Below are positions 1-10,670 of a stretch of DNA of 64,000 nucleotides, piece after piece. Under the pieces are notes generated by a model. It had not been told where the DNA came from, did not search any database, and saw only the letters and a program-made list of their open reading frames with translations. The DNA lies in assembly GCF_011075055.1 (NCBI RefSeq), contig NC_058150.1:9586330-9650329 (forward strand). The letters run 5' to 3'. Origin of the DNA: Mangifera indica (lineage: Eukaryota; Streptophyta; Magnoliopsida; Sapindales; Anacardiaceae). The stretch's first letter is position 1, and the number at the start of each line of letters is the position of its first letter. Both the position numbers and the translations under genes were made by a program.

Positions 1-358
1 CTTCTTCTCCACACACAAAACCAAAAATACATAGAGATCAACTCTCCTAAAGAAATGCAGTACATGGGGCAAATGGGGTCGTGAAAATGATTCATGTCAA
101 TACCTTACACCATATTCAAATAGGTTTCATTGTAAACTTGAAGTCGGGTATGCTAAATTATGTTTACTGCAATTTACAAAATTCGATTTGGCATGTTAAA
201 ATTGTTTCCAACATGAATGGTCAATCATTTTCAATTTCATATCAAGGTTTTATGTGTCTATTTGAATCTCCTCGTTCTCGTGTTATATTATCTGATATCT
301 TTTGTGTCCCATCATTATATAAGAATTTGTTGTTCATTTATAAATTCACCTTTAATAC
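1..358 (+). pseudogene. Ty1/copia polyprotein fragment, protease/pre-integrase part
   Basis: An open frame from position 81 reads as the end of a copia protease domain leading into the GAG-pre-integrase region; the segment VILSDIFCVPSLYKNLL is the typical 'V-L-YVP--KNLLS' stretch of plant copia polyproteins. Coding similarity breaks at 358, where a solo LTR starts, and resumes at 2654. The start of this element lies outside the window, and no LTR of its own is visible. The first 80 bases belong to the same element or its flank and hold no distinct signal. It is a remnant, not a functional gene. Confidence 0.7.
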
Positions 359-451
359 TGTAATACCCTCAGGTATATTTCAGGGGTAATTATGTCTTTT
401 GACACTGTTTTAAGATTTTTCCCATTTTAAATATATATATGTATGGGTGTG

Positions 452-487
<36 letters not shown>
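452..487. repeat. (TA)n microsatellite
   Basis: About 18 uninterrupted TA units inside the first solo LTR. Short frames crossing it are artefacts. Confidence 0.95.
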
Positions 488-490
<3 letters not shown>

Positions 491-1052
491 AAAAAAAAAC
501 AAAAAAGAAAAGGAAAAAGACAAAGAGAAAAAGAGAAAGACATAAGACTTTATATAAAAAGAGAAAAAGAAGACAAAAGAAGGAAACTTCAAGAATTTCC
601 ATCTTCTCCCGTAAAAACTCCATCAGCCAGCCCTTACCTACTTGTTTTCTTCATTTTTAGAAGGAAAATGGATGATTTGAAGAGTTTGCAAGAAGAGTAA
701 GGAAAGAAAAGAAGAATAAATACCTTGGAAGCTTTGGTAACCAAAGATCTCCTTCCTTCTCCTTTTATCTATGTTTATATGCATGTTATGTGAATATGTT
801 AGTGTGTTTTGGTATTGATTTAAAGTGATCTTGGTGATAAAGGAAGCAAAACAAAGAGGAGGAAGCCAACTTGCAAAGATTTGGCTTGAAACAAGGTAAG
901 GGGTATCCTCCTTGATATGTTACATGTTTTAGGTTTTTGGTTCCTTGGATCTATGTTATAAATGATGAATTTGAAGTTGAGGAATGTTGTTTTGCCATTT
1001 GGGATGTCTATGTGTGTTATTTTGTTCATGGCAGAAAGTTGCATGATATTTA

Positions 1053-1610
1053 CAGTTTTTGCCACTGAGTTCGTCCCATGTTTTGGCTGTCTTATCTGAT
1101 GAATTATGAGTGCTATTATATCTTGTTGGAAAGCTCTTTGAATCCTCTTTCCAATTATATATAGCTTGTATGAATTAGAGATCATTTGGACTGTTAAAGA
1201 TTGTACAAACCGAAAGGACTGTTTTACTAAATAAACAGAGGAGGCAGTTTTGTCACTGAGTTTATCTCACGTTTTGACTGCCTTATCTATGGAATTATGA
1301 GTGCTATTATATCTTGTTGGAAAGATCTTTGAATTCTCTTTTCAGTGATATATAGCTTGTATGAATTGGGGATCATTTGGATTGTTAAATATTGCATGAA
1401 CCACAAGGACTGATTTACCAAATAAGCAGGGGAGGCAGTTTTTGCCACTGACTTTATCTCACGTTTTGACTGCAATATCTATTGAATTATGAGTGCTATT
1501 ATAGCTTGTTGGAAAGCTCTTTGAATCCTCTTTCCAATTATATATAGCTTGTATGGATTAGAGATCATTTGGGTGTTAAAGTGTATGAAAAAGAAGGCTG
1601 TCTTGCTAAA
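1053..1610 (+). repeat. Three tandem ~191-bp units inside the solo LTR
   Basis: Three head-to-tail copies start near 1053, 1244 and 1434. Each begins GGCAGTTTT-G-CACTGA or similar and contains ATTATGAGTGCTATTATA followed by CTTGTTGGAAAG. The copies have diverged by substitutions. Minus-strand frames across them are shadows of the repeat. Confidence 0.85.
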
Positions 1611-1646
1611 TGACTGTTCATAAACAGTATTTCGTAGTTTTGGGCA

Positions 1647-1766
1647 GGAAAGAAAGAAAGAAAGAAAGGAAGAAGAAAGAAAAGAAAGGAAAGGAAAGAA
1701 AGGAGAGAAAAAAAAAAAAGAAAAAAGAGAAAAGAAGAAAAGAAAAAGAAAGAAAAGCAAGAAAAG
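1647..1766 (+). repeat. Purine-rich GAAA/GGAA tract
   Basis: About 120 bp of almost pure A/G on the plus strand (GAAA, GGAA and GAGA units) within the solo LTR. Its Lys/Glu-rich and Phe/Ser-rich frames are low-complexity artefacts. Confidence 0.9.
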
Positions 1767-1892
1767 GAATTTGGGGCTCAAGATTTAGAGGTCATCCCAA
1801 GAGTAATGTCTAGTGAGTTATGAATAAATTTAAATGGAAGCAAAATTAGTAAGATATAAGACCCGCATGCATGCTATAAACTATGAGGGGGC

Positions 1893-1987
1893 ACTTTACA
1901 CTACACTGTCCACAGTAGGGCATGTCCGCAGTAGGATACGTCCGTAGTAGGATATAGACCCCTAGTAGGGTCCGCTCGCAGTAGAGC
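1893..1987 (+). repeat. Short degenerate tandem array with GTCC-CAGTAGG units
   Basis: Four to five copies of a roughly 16-20-bp unit resembling GTCCGCAGTAGGATAC lie in the downstream half of the solo LTR. The core GTCCACAGTA resembles the reverse complement of the minisatellite core in the LTRs of the complete gypsy element at 8200-17062. Confidence 0.7.
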
Positions 1988-2653
1988 TCAATTCAGATTC
2001 AGAAATAGTGTAGTGAAAGAAAAAGAGCTTGAGCTTAGAAAAGTGTCAAATCCCTATAGTTAGCTTCCAGAAAGTATTAAATAGACACCAGATGGGACAA
2101 AGTATGACCCAAATAATAAAGAGTGAACTAAATTACCCCCTCAATCTCTTATAGAGGTTAGGATGTGAGGTTGAGTCCCAAAAGTGAGTTAGAACAGGAA
2201 AAAAAAAAGATAGTTTACTTGATTCTTTCCCCTTACTGAGTGTTCTTATCACTCACTCCCTTTTCTTTCTTGATTGCAGGTACAGGTGATCGAGTTGGCT
2301 GCGAGGTAAGGTCAGGTCAGTGTAGGTAGATCCGGCTGGAGCAGGTTATCTCTAGTTTATATTACATGCATACAGTGGCATGTTCTTATCGACTTTTGAC
2401 TTTTTTAGATTATGGTACAGTTGCATATGATTACTCTCTGTTTTCAGATACTTTCAGATGAGTCTTCATATGAGTATATACATCTTTTGTTCGCTTTTAG
2501 ATTTTCAGTTTTCTTGGAATACTTCCTAAACACTTTTAATGATGCGTTTATTTTAAAGTATTTTTAAAAAGAAAAAAATAGACGCTCCGAATATTAATTT
2601 GTAACATTTCTCCTTCGATGAATAGTACTTTTAGGGAGGCATGTTATAAATAC

Positions 2654-3320
2654 TAATTTGGTTTGCCTTTTTAACTTATTTGGTTTTGTGATTAAGGCCA
2701 AATGGACGAGATAAGTTGTTCTTTTTGGTCATAATAGTAATGGTTTTTATCAATTATCTCCACTTGTTGTTACAACCTATTTGTATGTTCATGTTCCATT
2801 TGAGGTCTAGCATTATCGCCTTGGTCATCCATCATCCATGGTGTTTAAGGCTATACTTGCTTTAGTGTTCAACCTAGTTCGTCATTCATAGGATCTTTTA
2901 TCGATATGTCAAGTGTGTCCTCTTGGTAAAAATTATTGTCTCTTAACATACTTACATTGTTTGGAGCCCTTTCAAGCTTCTTCACCTTGATGTATAAGAT
3001 GATACTCTTATCCCATCATTGTCTTTCTTTAAATATTATTTTTCTATTATTGATGACTTTAGTCAGTATACATGGTTATATTATATCTTTAGAAAATCCA
3101 ATGTTTCTATTATCATTGCCAAATTTAAGTTAATGATTAAAAAAAAAAACTTCTTTCTTGTTCTATTTGGATTGTTTGTTCTAATGGTGATGGTGAATTT
3201 GACGATAAAATATTTTGTTCATTTCTTGAGTCACAAAATATTAGACATAAAATATCTAGTCCCTACACTTTTGCCCAAAATAGAAAATCACTTAAATAAA
3301 AAAATAAAATTACAACAATT
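2654..3320 (+). pseudogene. Ty1/copia polyprotein fragment, pre-integrase and integrase core
   Basis: This continues the fragment at 1-358 after the solo LTR. Broken frames encode the GAG-pre-integrase zinc motif (HYRLGHPS near 2813, CQVCPLGK near 2911) and the integrase start (SIIDDFSQYTWLY near 3047, then a KS/FK region). Stops and frameshifts interrupt it several times, and recognisable coding stops near 3300. RT and RNase H are not found; the second solo LTR begins 23 bp downstream. Confidence 0.75.
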
Positions 3321-5374
3321 TAAACAATTCATAAATTATATGTGTAACACATTTCCTCAGATACATACTTCTACCAAGAATATAGACCTAAAAAAATGTG
3401 TTAACTTAAACTTTTTCTAAACAAATAGTGGAAATTAAAAAACATGACATTACATTTATCCCAACATACAACGTGTAAAAAGGTGTAAACACAAACACTA
3501 GAAATACCTTGATATTATAAATAAAAAAATAAGCCAAATCATCCACAATATAAAGTGTCTGAAAATCAAATAAAATATCAATAGTGCAAAAATAACAATA
3601 TATAAGTCAACAATACATAATAACTATCCCAAATGGTAAAACACCAACACCACAAGTCTACCCACAAAACCATAATAAGGAACATGGTAAATGAAAATAC
3701 TCAATAAGTGATCTTCTAGCACCTTGCACACAATATATTTCATAATAAATGTGTTCCATCAATATATCACGAAGTGGTCTTCTTAGATGTTTCCTTGACA
3801 TCCTATATGCCCATTGAAACTATTTTGGTATACTTATGTCATAACTCTATTGGTTGTGTCATCCTAAATTACTAATACCAAATGATGTGTATTTGTATCC
3901 CAGATGTTGAGTGAAAGCATAAACAACCTAGATGTCTATCATAAAAGTACACCAAATATACTTATTAGTCAGGCTTTAGGCTAAGGATACCCTACTTACA
4001 TGAGAAGTCAAACCTTAAGTCTCTCCTTGTCTCGTATAAGCATTCTAAATGCTAAGGCGTCCCAATGCCAAGTATGTGCATGAACGTCCTAGAATCTAAG
4101 ACACTGAGTGCATAATATCTCATGGTTATCTATGTCTTTCAAATAGCCTTAATATTTTAACTACCACTCTACACACAACTAGATGGCTAAAGTGATATAT
4201 ATTGCTTTGTTTTTTTTTTAACTCAAATATGCTCTGGTCAGGGTTTGTGTCATCTTCCACATAATCGAGCACCTCTAAAATATCTAATTAATCGTTTTTT
4301 TCCTTTGTTAAGGCCTTTCAAACATCATTCCCTATGTTCAAAACTTATAGGGTTAAAATTATCTTTTCAACAACCATGAACAAGTGTGGCTACTCCATAC
4401 ACACTCAGTATCAATTATGCAAAGATACACAGGTGTTCATCCCTAGAAGAACAGTTATGTATCCCTAACCTTGACTAGCATTGACTTAAAGTTCATCAAC
4501 GTTCAATAAAGTTTGATTCCAAAAGTCAAGACAATTTTATCTTATACACATAGGTATGTGTCTAAACTATCATGAACAAGCATGTAACCCAAACCACATC
4601 TCTGCCCTTGACCTAAACACCTAATGCTCATCCCTTGACACACGAGGATTTTATCTCTATCTTAAGGAACATACAAGCATGTCTTCTACTAGACACGAAA
4701 GTCTATCGCGATCTATAGTTTCATGACCTAATAGTTTCTGCATTTTTTCGTCAAATCAAGAAAAATCCTACATTTGTACTCAAGTTATACCATTCTGAAA
4801 CTTACTTCTAAGCCAACACAAACATCATTCCATTTCATTAACTAAATCACTACGCATGGTGATCATCATATAACCCAACACTAATGTATACGTAATTAGA
4901 GATAACTTTACTTCATACAAATAACCTTATATATAATTCCAAAATTAGCATGCCATTATGATTAATAACATTAACTAAACAATGAAACAATATCATTCAC
5001 ACCAATAAAACTACCAAAAGCTGAGATTAGAACCAACAATTTCAAGAACCAAAAACAAGTCACTATACTTATCGCACTTCCAATGATAAGCAAAGTTTTC
5101 ACGTAGCTATTGGGTAGTCTTGACTGCTCCAAAATCCTCTCCTTCCTCGCTATTTTGACATTGAAAATATGGAAAAAGAAAAAGAAAAAGAAAAAGTCAA
5201 ACAAACCACGCAACCTCTTTTATTTTGGTGTAATAACGCCATAAGCGACCGTGTGCCCAAATGGTATAGTTATCCCTGCAATTTTGTGGCAAAAACCATG
5301 ATCTACGATCCTTGAAAACCATTTTATCTATTTTTTAAATTAGATGAATGGGTTTGTACCATGACACACATAAC

Positions 5375-7644
5375 TAGGGGTGGATACAAGCCGAGTCGAG
5401 CTCGAACACTATTTAGCTTATTTTCGACTCTTTTTTAGTCAACTCGATTTTTGGCTCGCTGTGGGCTCGTCGAGCTCGTCAAAACATATGTTCATGTTCG
5501 GCTCACTTTATAATTTAAGTGTTCGTGCTTGATTCGCATCTAACTCGGGCTTGTATCTAATAGCTTGAGTTCGCTTGGCTCGGGCTTGGGCTCGTATTCT
5601 AGGCTCGTCAGCAGTTAAAATACATATAAATTTCTTATAGGAGCAAATATTTTCAGTGAAACAGAAAAATATAAAGGATTAGACAACCATATAAGCAATT
5701 TCATAATAAATACGTTTTGCAATTTCACATACATAAAGATATGCATATATTTTTAGTAATTTCACATACATAAAGATATGCAGATATTTTTACGATGAGG
5801 TATTTCCATTGAAAATGAGTTAGTTTAAACTATATAGCTGAAAGAACACTTACCCAATGAGTAAACCAGATGGGCCAATTGATGTTTGAAACATTAAGTT
5901 GAATGGATATGGATCAGAAAGTGGATTTTTTGTGTCTGGAGCTATGATACCATACTCCTTGATCTTTGCACCCAGCTCTTCAGCTGAGAGATTATCCAAA
6001 ACTGCAAGCATATGTATAAGTTCAGCAGCCTTCTTTGCAGATATGCTAAAGTCTTTCTGAAGCTTCTTATTACAAAAATCCTTAAGCAAGTGGTCAGCAC
6101 GATAACAAGTTCCTATTTTCTCGTCCTTAACCATGAGGTCTGTGAATTTATCAACATGACCAGATGCTTTCAAGACAACCTCAAAAGTCACACATAGGCA
6201 GTCAACCTCCAACATGTTCTCCTCGAGAACAAAATGCTGAAAACCAAATGATATCTCTAAGTTTCTTAATAAAGAAACATATCACTGAATTAGGAATAAT
6301 TGTAAATGAAATCACCATAACTCAAATAAGCAATTTGTTATTCCTAAGGGCCTTTTTATAATTGTTTTACACATTTTGTATACAAAATAAAATAAAAATT
6401 ACCAAAAGCAAACAGTATAGTGCAAATGTACCTAACCCAATGTTCAAAAAGAAATTCCTATAATATTCTCAAATGCATTGAGTTATCGACAAAACAGCAG
6501 ACAAACTATTTTCTCCATCACCCTTTTCTTATCTTCACTTCCATACACTCACATAGACACTGTAGTTTACAACCTATTTTACCACTCTATTATCTTCTCT
6601 AATAATAAACACACTAATGCCACTATAAGCTTAAATTCAATTAATAAGTGATCTCTTAAAAAAGCCACATACTCTAGAAATAAGGAATTTCAATAAAGTC
6701 TTGTCTTATTCAAAACAGTAAGTAGAGTAGAAGTTATGGTTAAAGTTGTAATGGAAAACTGAGAGTACTAGTTATAATTGGCATGAAGTAGCCAGAAGGA
6801 ATATGTTCTTTTTATTATGTTCATAAAGACTTCCTAAGTTTAAATTTAGTTTCTATTCCAAATATGCAACTAGGGTTCTGCATGCAATCCAAGTATGCAA
6901 TCCGAATATGCTGTTGGGTTCTACATAAAGATTTCAAGAAATATCACCAAGGTTTGAATAGGGGAAATACTACCAGAACACATCACGTTCCAGTAACATT
7001 ACTTGAGTTTTGCATTACCAAATTCCAGTAACATTACTTGAAGGTTGTGAATTCTGGTAATCCTTTGCTCCACAAAATAAAAAATTCTGAATGGTGGAAT
7101 GCAAATATTTTTGTAATGTGAAATAAAATAAACAACTCAGTAAAGAAAGGTGGAAAACCTTGTCGGCAACTGAACAGCGTTGCAATCGTGGTGGTTGATT
7201 GGTGTTTCAATTCAACTGTGTGTGAGCAAATAGAGGGGCGGCAACAGCATAGTTTAGCTTTAGTTTATTTTCAACATAGAAGAATAGCAGAAAAAATAAA
7301 AGGAAACTAATTAGGTTTGTTTTACTTTAATTGCTTCCAAACGGCAGTGTTTTTGCTTTTAAGAGAAGCCAGCAAAGCAAGCTTTTTTATGTAGCTGCAC
7401 AATATAAAGTCAACGCAGAAGGCCATATAATACCACCAGCCAGCATATTAATAACGAGCTCAACTCAGCTCGTCGAGCTAGCCGAGCCAAGTATTCTTCT
7501 GCTCGGGTTCAGGCTCGCGTTCGTTTCTTGATTTTTGCTTCGGCTCGTGTTCATATTTGTGTTCGCTTATAATAGGCTCGTTTCGGGCTCGTTCAAGCTA
7601 AGCTCGTTTCGAGCCCGAAAAAGCTCGCCTCGAATCCAGCCCTA
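5375..7644. mobile_element. Non-autonomous hAT-like transposon carrying a captured gene fragment
   Basis: Termini are inverted repeats: TAGGGGTGGATACAAGCCGA on the left against TAGGGCTGGATTCGAGGCGA on the right (reverse complement). They are flanked by an 8-bp target duplication with one mismatch, CACATAAC (5367-5374) and CACACAAC (7645-7652). An 8-bp TSD with TAGGG-type ends points to the hAT superfamily. The outer ~200 bp at each end are dense in GCTCG/CGAGC words in inverted orientation, as expected of hAT subterminal transposase-binding repeats. No transposase frame is present. The interior holds an exon-like piece of glycyl-tRNA synthetase (5854-6236, minus) plus AT-rich sequence that may be its introns. 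It sits inside a solo LTR, so it inserted later. Confidence 0.82.
5854..6236 (-). pseudogene. Captured exon of glycyl-tRNA synthetase inside a hAT-like element
   Basis: A 383-nt open segment on the minus strand matches the catalytic core of eukaryote-type (class II, alpha2) glycyl-tRNA synthetase. Recognisable blocks are HFVLEENMLEVDC, VLKASGHVDKFTDLMVKD, CYRADHLLKDFC and DPYPFNLMFQTSIGPSGL, the stretch leading up to the motif-2 region. The borders look like intact splice sites: GGTTTTCAG precedes it and GTAAGTG follows after SGLLIG. No upstream or downstream exons of the enzyme were found in the element, so tRNA charging is impossible. A stretch at the start reads CLCVTFEV, apparently altered from the usual CPCVTPEV-like sequence. 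There are no stops, which suggests recent capture or mild constraint. Confidence 0.85.
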
Positions 7645-7823
7645 CACACAACCGTGCATCATGTTTTTTTAATCATTTTGGCACACTCTATGGGAAATGC
7701 CAATTCTACCCTTCTCATCATACATGATTACACACATTAAAAGCTACAACATGCAAATACAATTCAAATAAAAGGAAAAAAGACTCAAATACCTTTGACT
7801 GTACCCGTAGGTGTTACAATATG

Positions 7824-8194
7824 TCTCGTTCTTATAATCATCTCTAAGGTCACTTATTATAGCAATAAATGTAAAAAAATGTCTTGAAACAACTAATAGG
7901 GTCTTTTGATAAATTATATATAAAAAAATATAAAAAATGCATATTTACAAACCATTACATTTTTGTACCTCAACAAAAGCATAATACAAAATTGCTATTG
8001 CAAAGACACAAATATGCTTAACAATTTTCTTACATATTTAACACACAATGTAGACACAAATGTTATAACTTTCCTTATTGGAGTAAAGGGGTGTGCTATT
8101 GCAAAGGGCTAGTAAAAGATTCAATTATATGTTATAGTTAAGTTTTACTGATGTGGATGATGGTTTCATTAAATTAAACATCCTTTGCACTTTC
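7824..8194. other. Unassigned AT-rich spacer
   Basis: About 370 bp between the TSD of the minus-strand solo LTR and the TSD of the complete gypsy element. I see no coding frame or repeat boundary. It continues at 17068 on the far side of the gypsy insertion. Confidence 0.6.
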
Positions 8195-8199
8195 CCACT

Positions 8200-10450
8200 T
8201 GTAACATCCGAATTCAGGTGTGTCAGTAAACTCCACTTCCAAAATTACCCCTAGAGTTGATTTTATAACTTGTTGTGTAAAGAAATTGCAAAAGAATTAT
8301 AAAAAACTGCTAAATGAGCAATATTTTTCAAAGGCGGTAAAATGGTTATTTTATAAAGATTCAAGGGACAAAGTGGGAATTAAAATTGAAGGGCACACTT
8401 GAAATTATATGGTGGTGCTAAGGGTTTTTGGTAATTGACTAAGGATAAAATAGTAATTTATGGAAAAGGTTAAGGGCAAAATGGTCCAAAAGGCTTATAA
8501 ATTATATAATCTATTCATCTTCTCCATTTTTAGCGGAGAACTCCATGAAATTAAGCTAAAGCTTTCCCTTAACCAAAATTCGTCCAAAAACCTAGCTAAA
8601 TCACCTAATTTCCAGAGGTCCCAGTTATAAAAAGTATAGATCTGTCAATTCTGGTCAGTTCTAAGGTAAGAAATTTAATTTTTAAGATATGTGAAATTTG
8701 GGAGTTTGATGGATGATCATATTTTTGGTTGATTAAGGTTGCCAAGAAGAAGAAAAGAAGGTGAATAAGCTTAAATCACCTATTTGGCAAAGAAAATGTA
8801 AGAATTTCATACTTTACATACTTGAAGTAAATTTGAGTTAGGTTATTTAAATAACCTTTACTTATATCAGTATGTAAGGTATTAGAATTAAGGTGATTTA
8901 TGCTTAAAAGGATAAAGAAATTCATTAGGATTCATGATGTAATTTTTGGCCATAAGGGTAAAAAGGTAATTTTGGCCATAAGGGTAAAAATGTCATTTTA
9001 TGTGATATAGGTTAATTTTGCTTAATTATGTGCATAAAATGTGTTAAATAACCCTTATATTAAGCTTATATTGTATAATTAAAATTAATTTGAGGCATGA
9101 TATATATATAAATGCATGAGAAAATAATATGATATTTGAGAAGGAATGAAAAGAATAAGGGAAAACAATGAATGGGTATATCTCATAATATGGTTATATA
9201 TGCATACATGAGGAATTATAACATATGCATGATTTAGAAAAAAATAAAGAAAGAGGAAAAATATTTTCTAAGTCATGCATGCTTTCATAATGACTCATAT
9301 GATACAGGAAAGTAGAAAACATACTTAAAATCCTTACACGCCAGCTGTACTGTGTGGACAGCAAATAAAATAATCGGTTGTACTGTGTGGACAACCAGTT
9401 GTACTGTGTGGACAGCAAAGAAAAGAAAAATATTAGTTGTACTGTGTGGACAGCAAAAGAAAAATATCAGTTGTACTGTGTGGACAACAAAAGAAAAATA
9501 TCAGCTGTACTGTGTGGACAGCAATGAAAAATATTAGCTGTACTGTGTGGACAACAAAGAAAAAAATATGCGTGTAAGAGAGAATTATACTTTGTATGGT
9601 GACTGCAAGTACTGTCATATGTAGTCTAGACCAGTCAATAAGAAAGAGAGAGAAACAAATTAGTAAATATTTTATGAAAGTCATTTGCATTAGAATTATG
9701 CATACAAGCCTGTGTGGCTGATAAAGAGTTGAGAAAGATGTACGATCAGAAAATAGAAATGTCATGACACTCATACATGCATAAATCATAATGAGTGAAT
9801 CATATCTGGATAATAAGAAAAGGAATAAATGTGTGAAAGAAAAGAATAATAATATGTGTTAAATGCGTGTTCTGTGTCAATTATTTTGTTGTAAATAGTT
9901 CAGACACGCTGAGTATGAAAAAAATTAGAAAAGATCAATACTGGTATAAAATGCTTGAAGTGTTGAGTATGATTTTCTTACTGAGCCATAGTCGCTCATT
10001 CCATTTAATTTAATATTTTACAGGTAAAGAAATGCAGCGAAGGTTCCCGGGGAGCATTAATGAGACATGAGGCTAAGGGAGGAAGGCACCATATTTTTAT
10101 TAATATATATATATGTTTTAATGTATATGTGAATATATGTCTATATATATATACATACTTGATGTAGATATTGGTGGATATGTATATATTTATATACAGC
10201 TAGTTATGAAAATTGATTACAAAGTTTCTGTGGGTGATAATTTTTATAATTGTTAGTATTATGTATTTATTTTACTAATTGTGATTAAGTTGATAAAAAT
10301 CCAGTCGATTGGTAGGACTGGTTTGTGTGAATTACAAATTGGGAGTGTTACAGGGCATAATGAAAAAGAAAAAAATTTCTCCGGGCCCTCTAAAATAGGG
10401 GAACTCATGCCGTTTTTCTGTAACACACCCAATGGTTAGGAGAGGTTACA
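8200..10450 (+). repeat. 5' LTR of the gypsy element
   Basis: It begins TGTAACATCCGAATTCAGG and ends GGAGAGGTTACA, length 2251 bp. It contains a seven-copy minisatellite (9345-9575) and the ACTGAGCCATAGTCGCTCA patch near 9980. An apparent TTACA at 10350 is internal: homology with the 3' LTR continues to 10450. Short frames inside it (8220-8402, 9194-9418, 9352-9537, 9433-9789) are not genes. Confidence 0.93.
9345..9575 (+). repeat. LTR minisatellite, seven copies
   Basis: Seven copies of a unit with the invariant core TGTACTGTGTGGACA, followed by RC and an A-rich spacer of variable length (units about 21-38 bp). The 3' LTR holds six copies. Open frames here only translate the repeat. Confidence 0.92.
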
Positions 10451-10454
10451 TTTT

Positions 10455-10466
10455 TGGTATCAGAGC
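10455..10466 (+). other. Primer binding site (initiator Met tRNA type)
   Basis: TGGTATCAGAGC lies four bases after the 5' LTR end. It is the standard complement to the 3' end of plant tRNA-iMet used to prime reverse transcription. Confidence 0.92.
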
Positions 10467-10670
10467 GCGATTTTGGGCGCTTAAAGGAAGATATAATATA
10501 ATGTGTGGTAATATAATACAATATATATATGGTTTTGCATTCTAATATTACACAGGTGCCCCTCATGTCTCACAGATCAGCTCCCGAGAATCGACTGTAG
10601 TAAGTTATTTTCTTTACCTGTATTCAAATAATAGAATATTATGTAATTACACTTATGCAGTTATTAGATG

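Larger units (their letters stand above)
359..2648 (+). mobile_element. Solo LTR of a Tekay/Del-like Ty3/gypsy element
   Basis: The segment starts TGTAATACCCTCAGG and ends GGCATGTTATA (TG..TA, one base from the canonical TG..CA). It is flanked by a perfect 5-bp target-site duplication AATAC (354-358 and 2649-2653). At 2290 bp it matches the length of the other gypsy LTRs in the window (2198, 2251 and 2227 bp). It shares their layout: a TGTAAYA-type start, and an ACTGAG...CACTCA patch about 400 bp before the 3' end (2235-2259). No internal domain is present, so it is a solo LTR left by LTR-LTR recombination. It interrupts the copia frame between the fragments at 1-358 and 2654-3320. Confidence 0.88.
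3343..7818 (-). mobile_element. Solo LTR of a Tekay/Del-like gypsy element, minus strand, split by a hAT-like element
   Basis: Read on the minus strand, the LTR starts TGTAACACCTACGGG (ending at 7818) and finishes GAAATGTGTTACA (at 3343). It is flanked by a perfect 5-bp duplication ATATG (3338-3342 and 7819-7823). Subtracting the inserted element at 5375-7644 and one 8-bp target duplication leaves about 2198 bp, the same size class as the other gypsy LTRs here. A CTTATTGAGTATTTTCA patch about 380 bp from its 3' end corresponds to the ACTGAG patch of the others. No internal domain is attached. Frames within it (for example 4971-5213) are not genes. Confidence 0.88.

Noticed and set aside
5360..5374. 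Placing the start of the minus-strand LTR at 5370 (TGTGTGTCATGG on the minus strand)
   Set aside because: The sequence continues after the hAT-like insertion to a proper TGTAACACC start at 7818 with a perfect TSD match (ATATG) to 3338-3342.
5850..6215. Treating the GlyRS-like frame as a functional glycyl-tRNA synthetase gene
   Set aside because: Only one exon-sized piece is present, bounded by splice sites and enclosed in a transposon with TSDs; the remaining catalytic and anticodon-binding parts are missing.
7331..7531. 66-residue plus-strand frame within the hAT-like element
   Set aside because: Runs into the subterminal GCTCG repeats; no recognisable domain.
9352..9537. CTVWT-repeat peptide as a repetitive protein gene
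   Set aside because: It is the translation of the LTR minisatellite; the same frame reappears in the 3' LTR.
9345..9575. CRISPR-like array (regular short repeats with spacers)
   Set aside because: Spacers are short A-rich variants of one sequence, the array lies in both LTRs of a plant retrotransposon, and no cas genes exist.
10330..10354. Ending the 5' gypsy LTR at GGGAGTGTTACA (10350)
   Set aside because: Homology with the 3' LTR continues about 100 bp to GGTTACA at 10450/17062, where the PBS and the TSD CCACT fit exactly.
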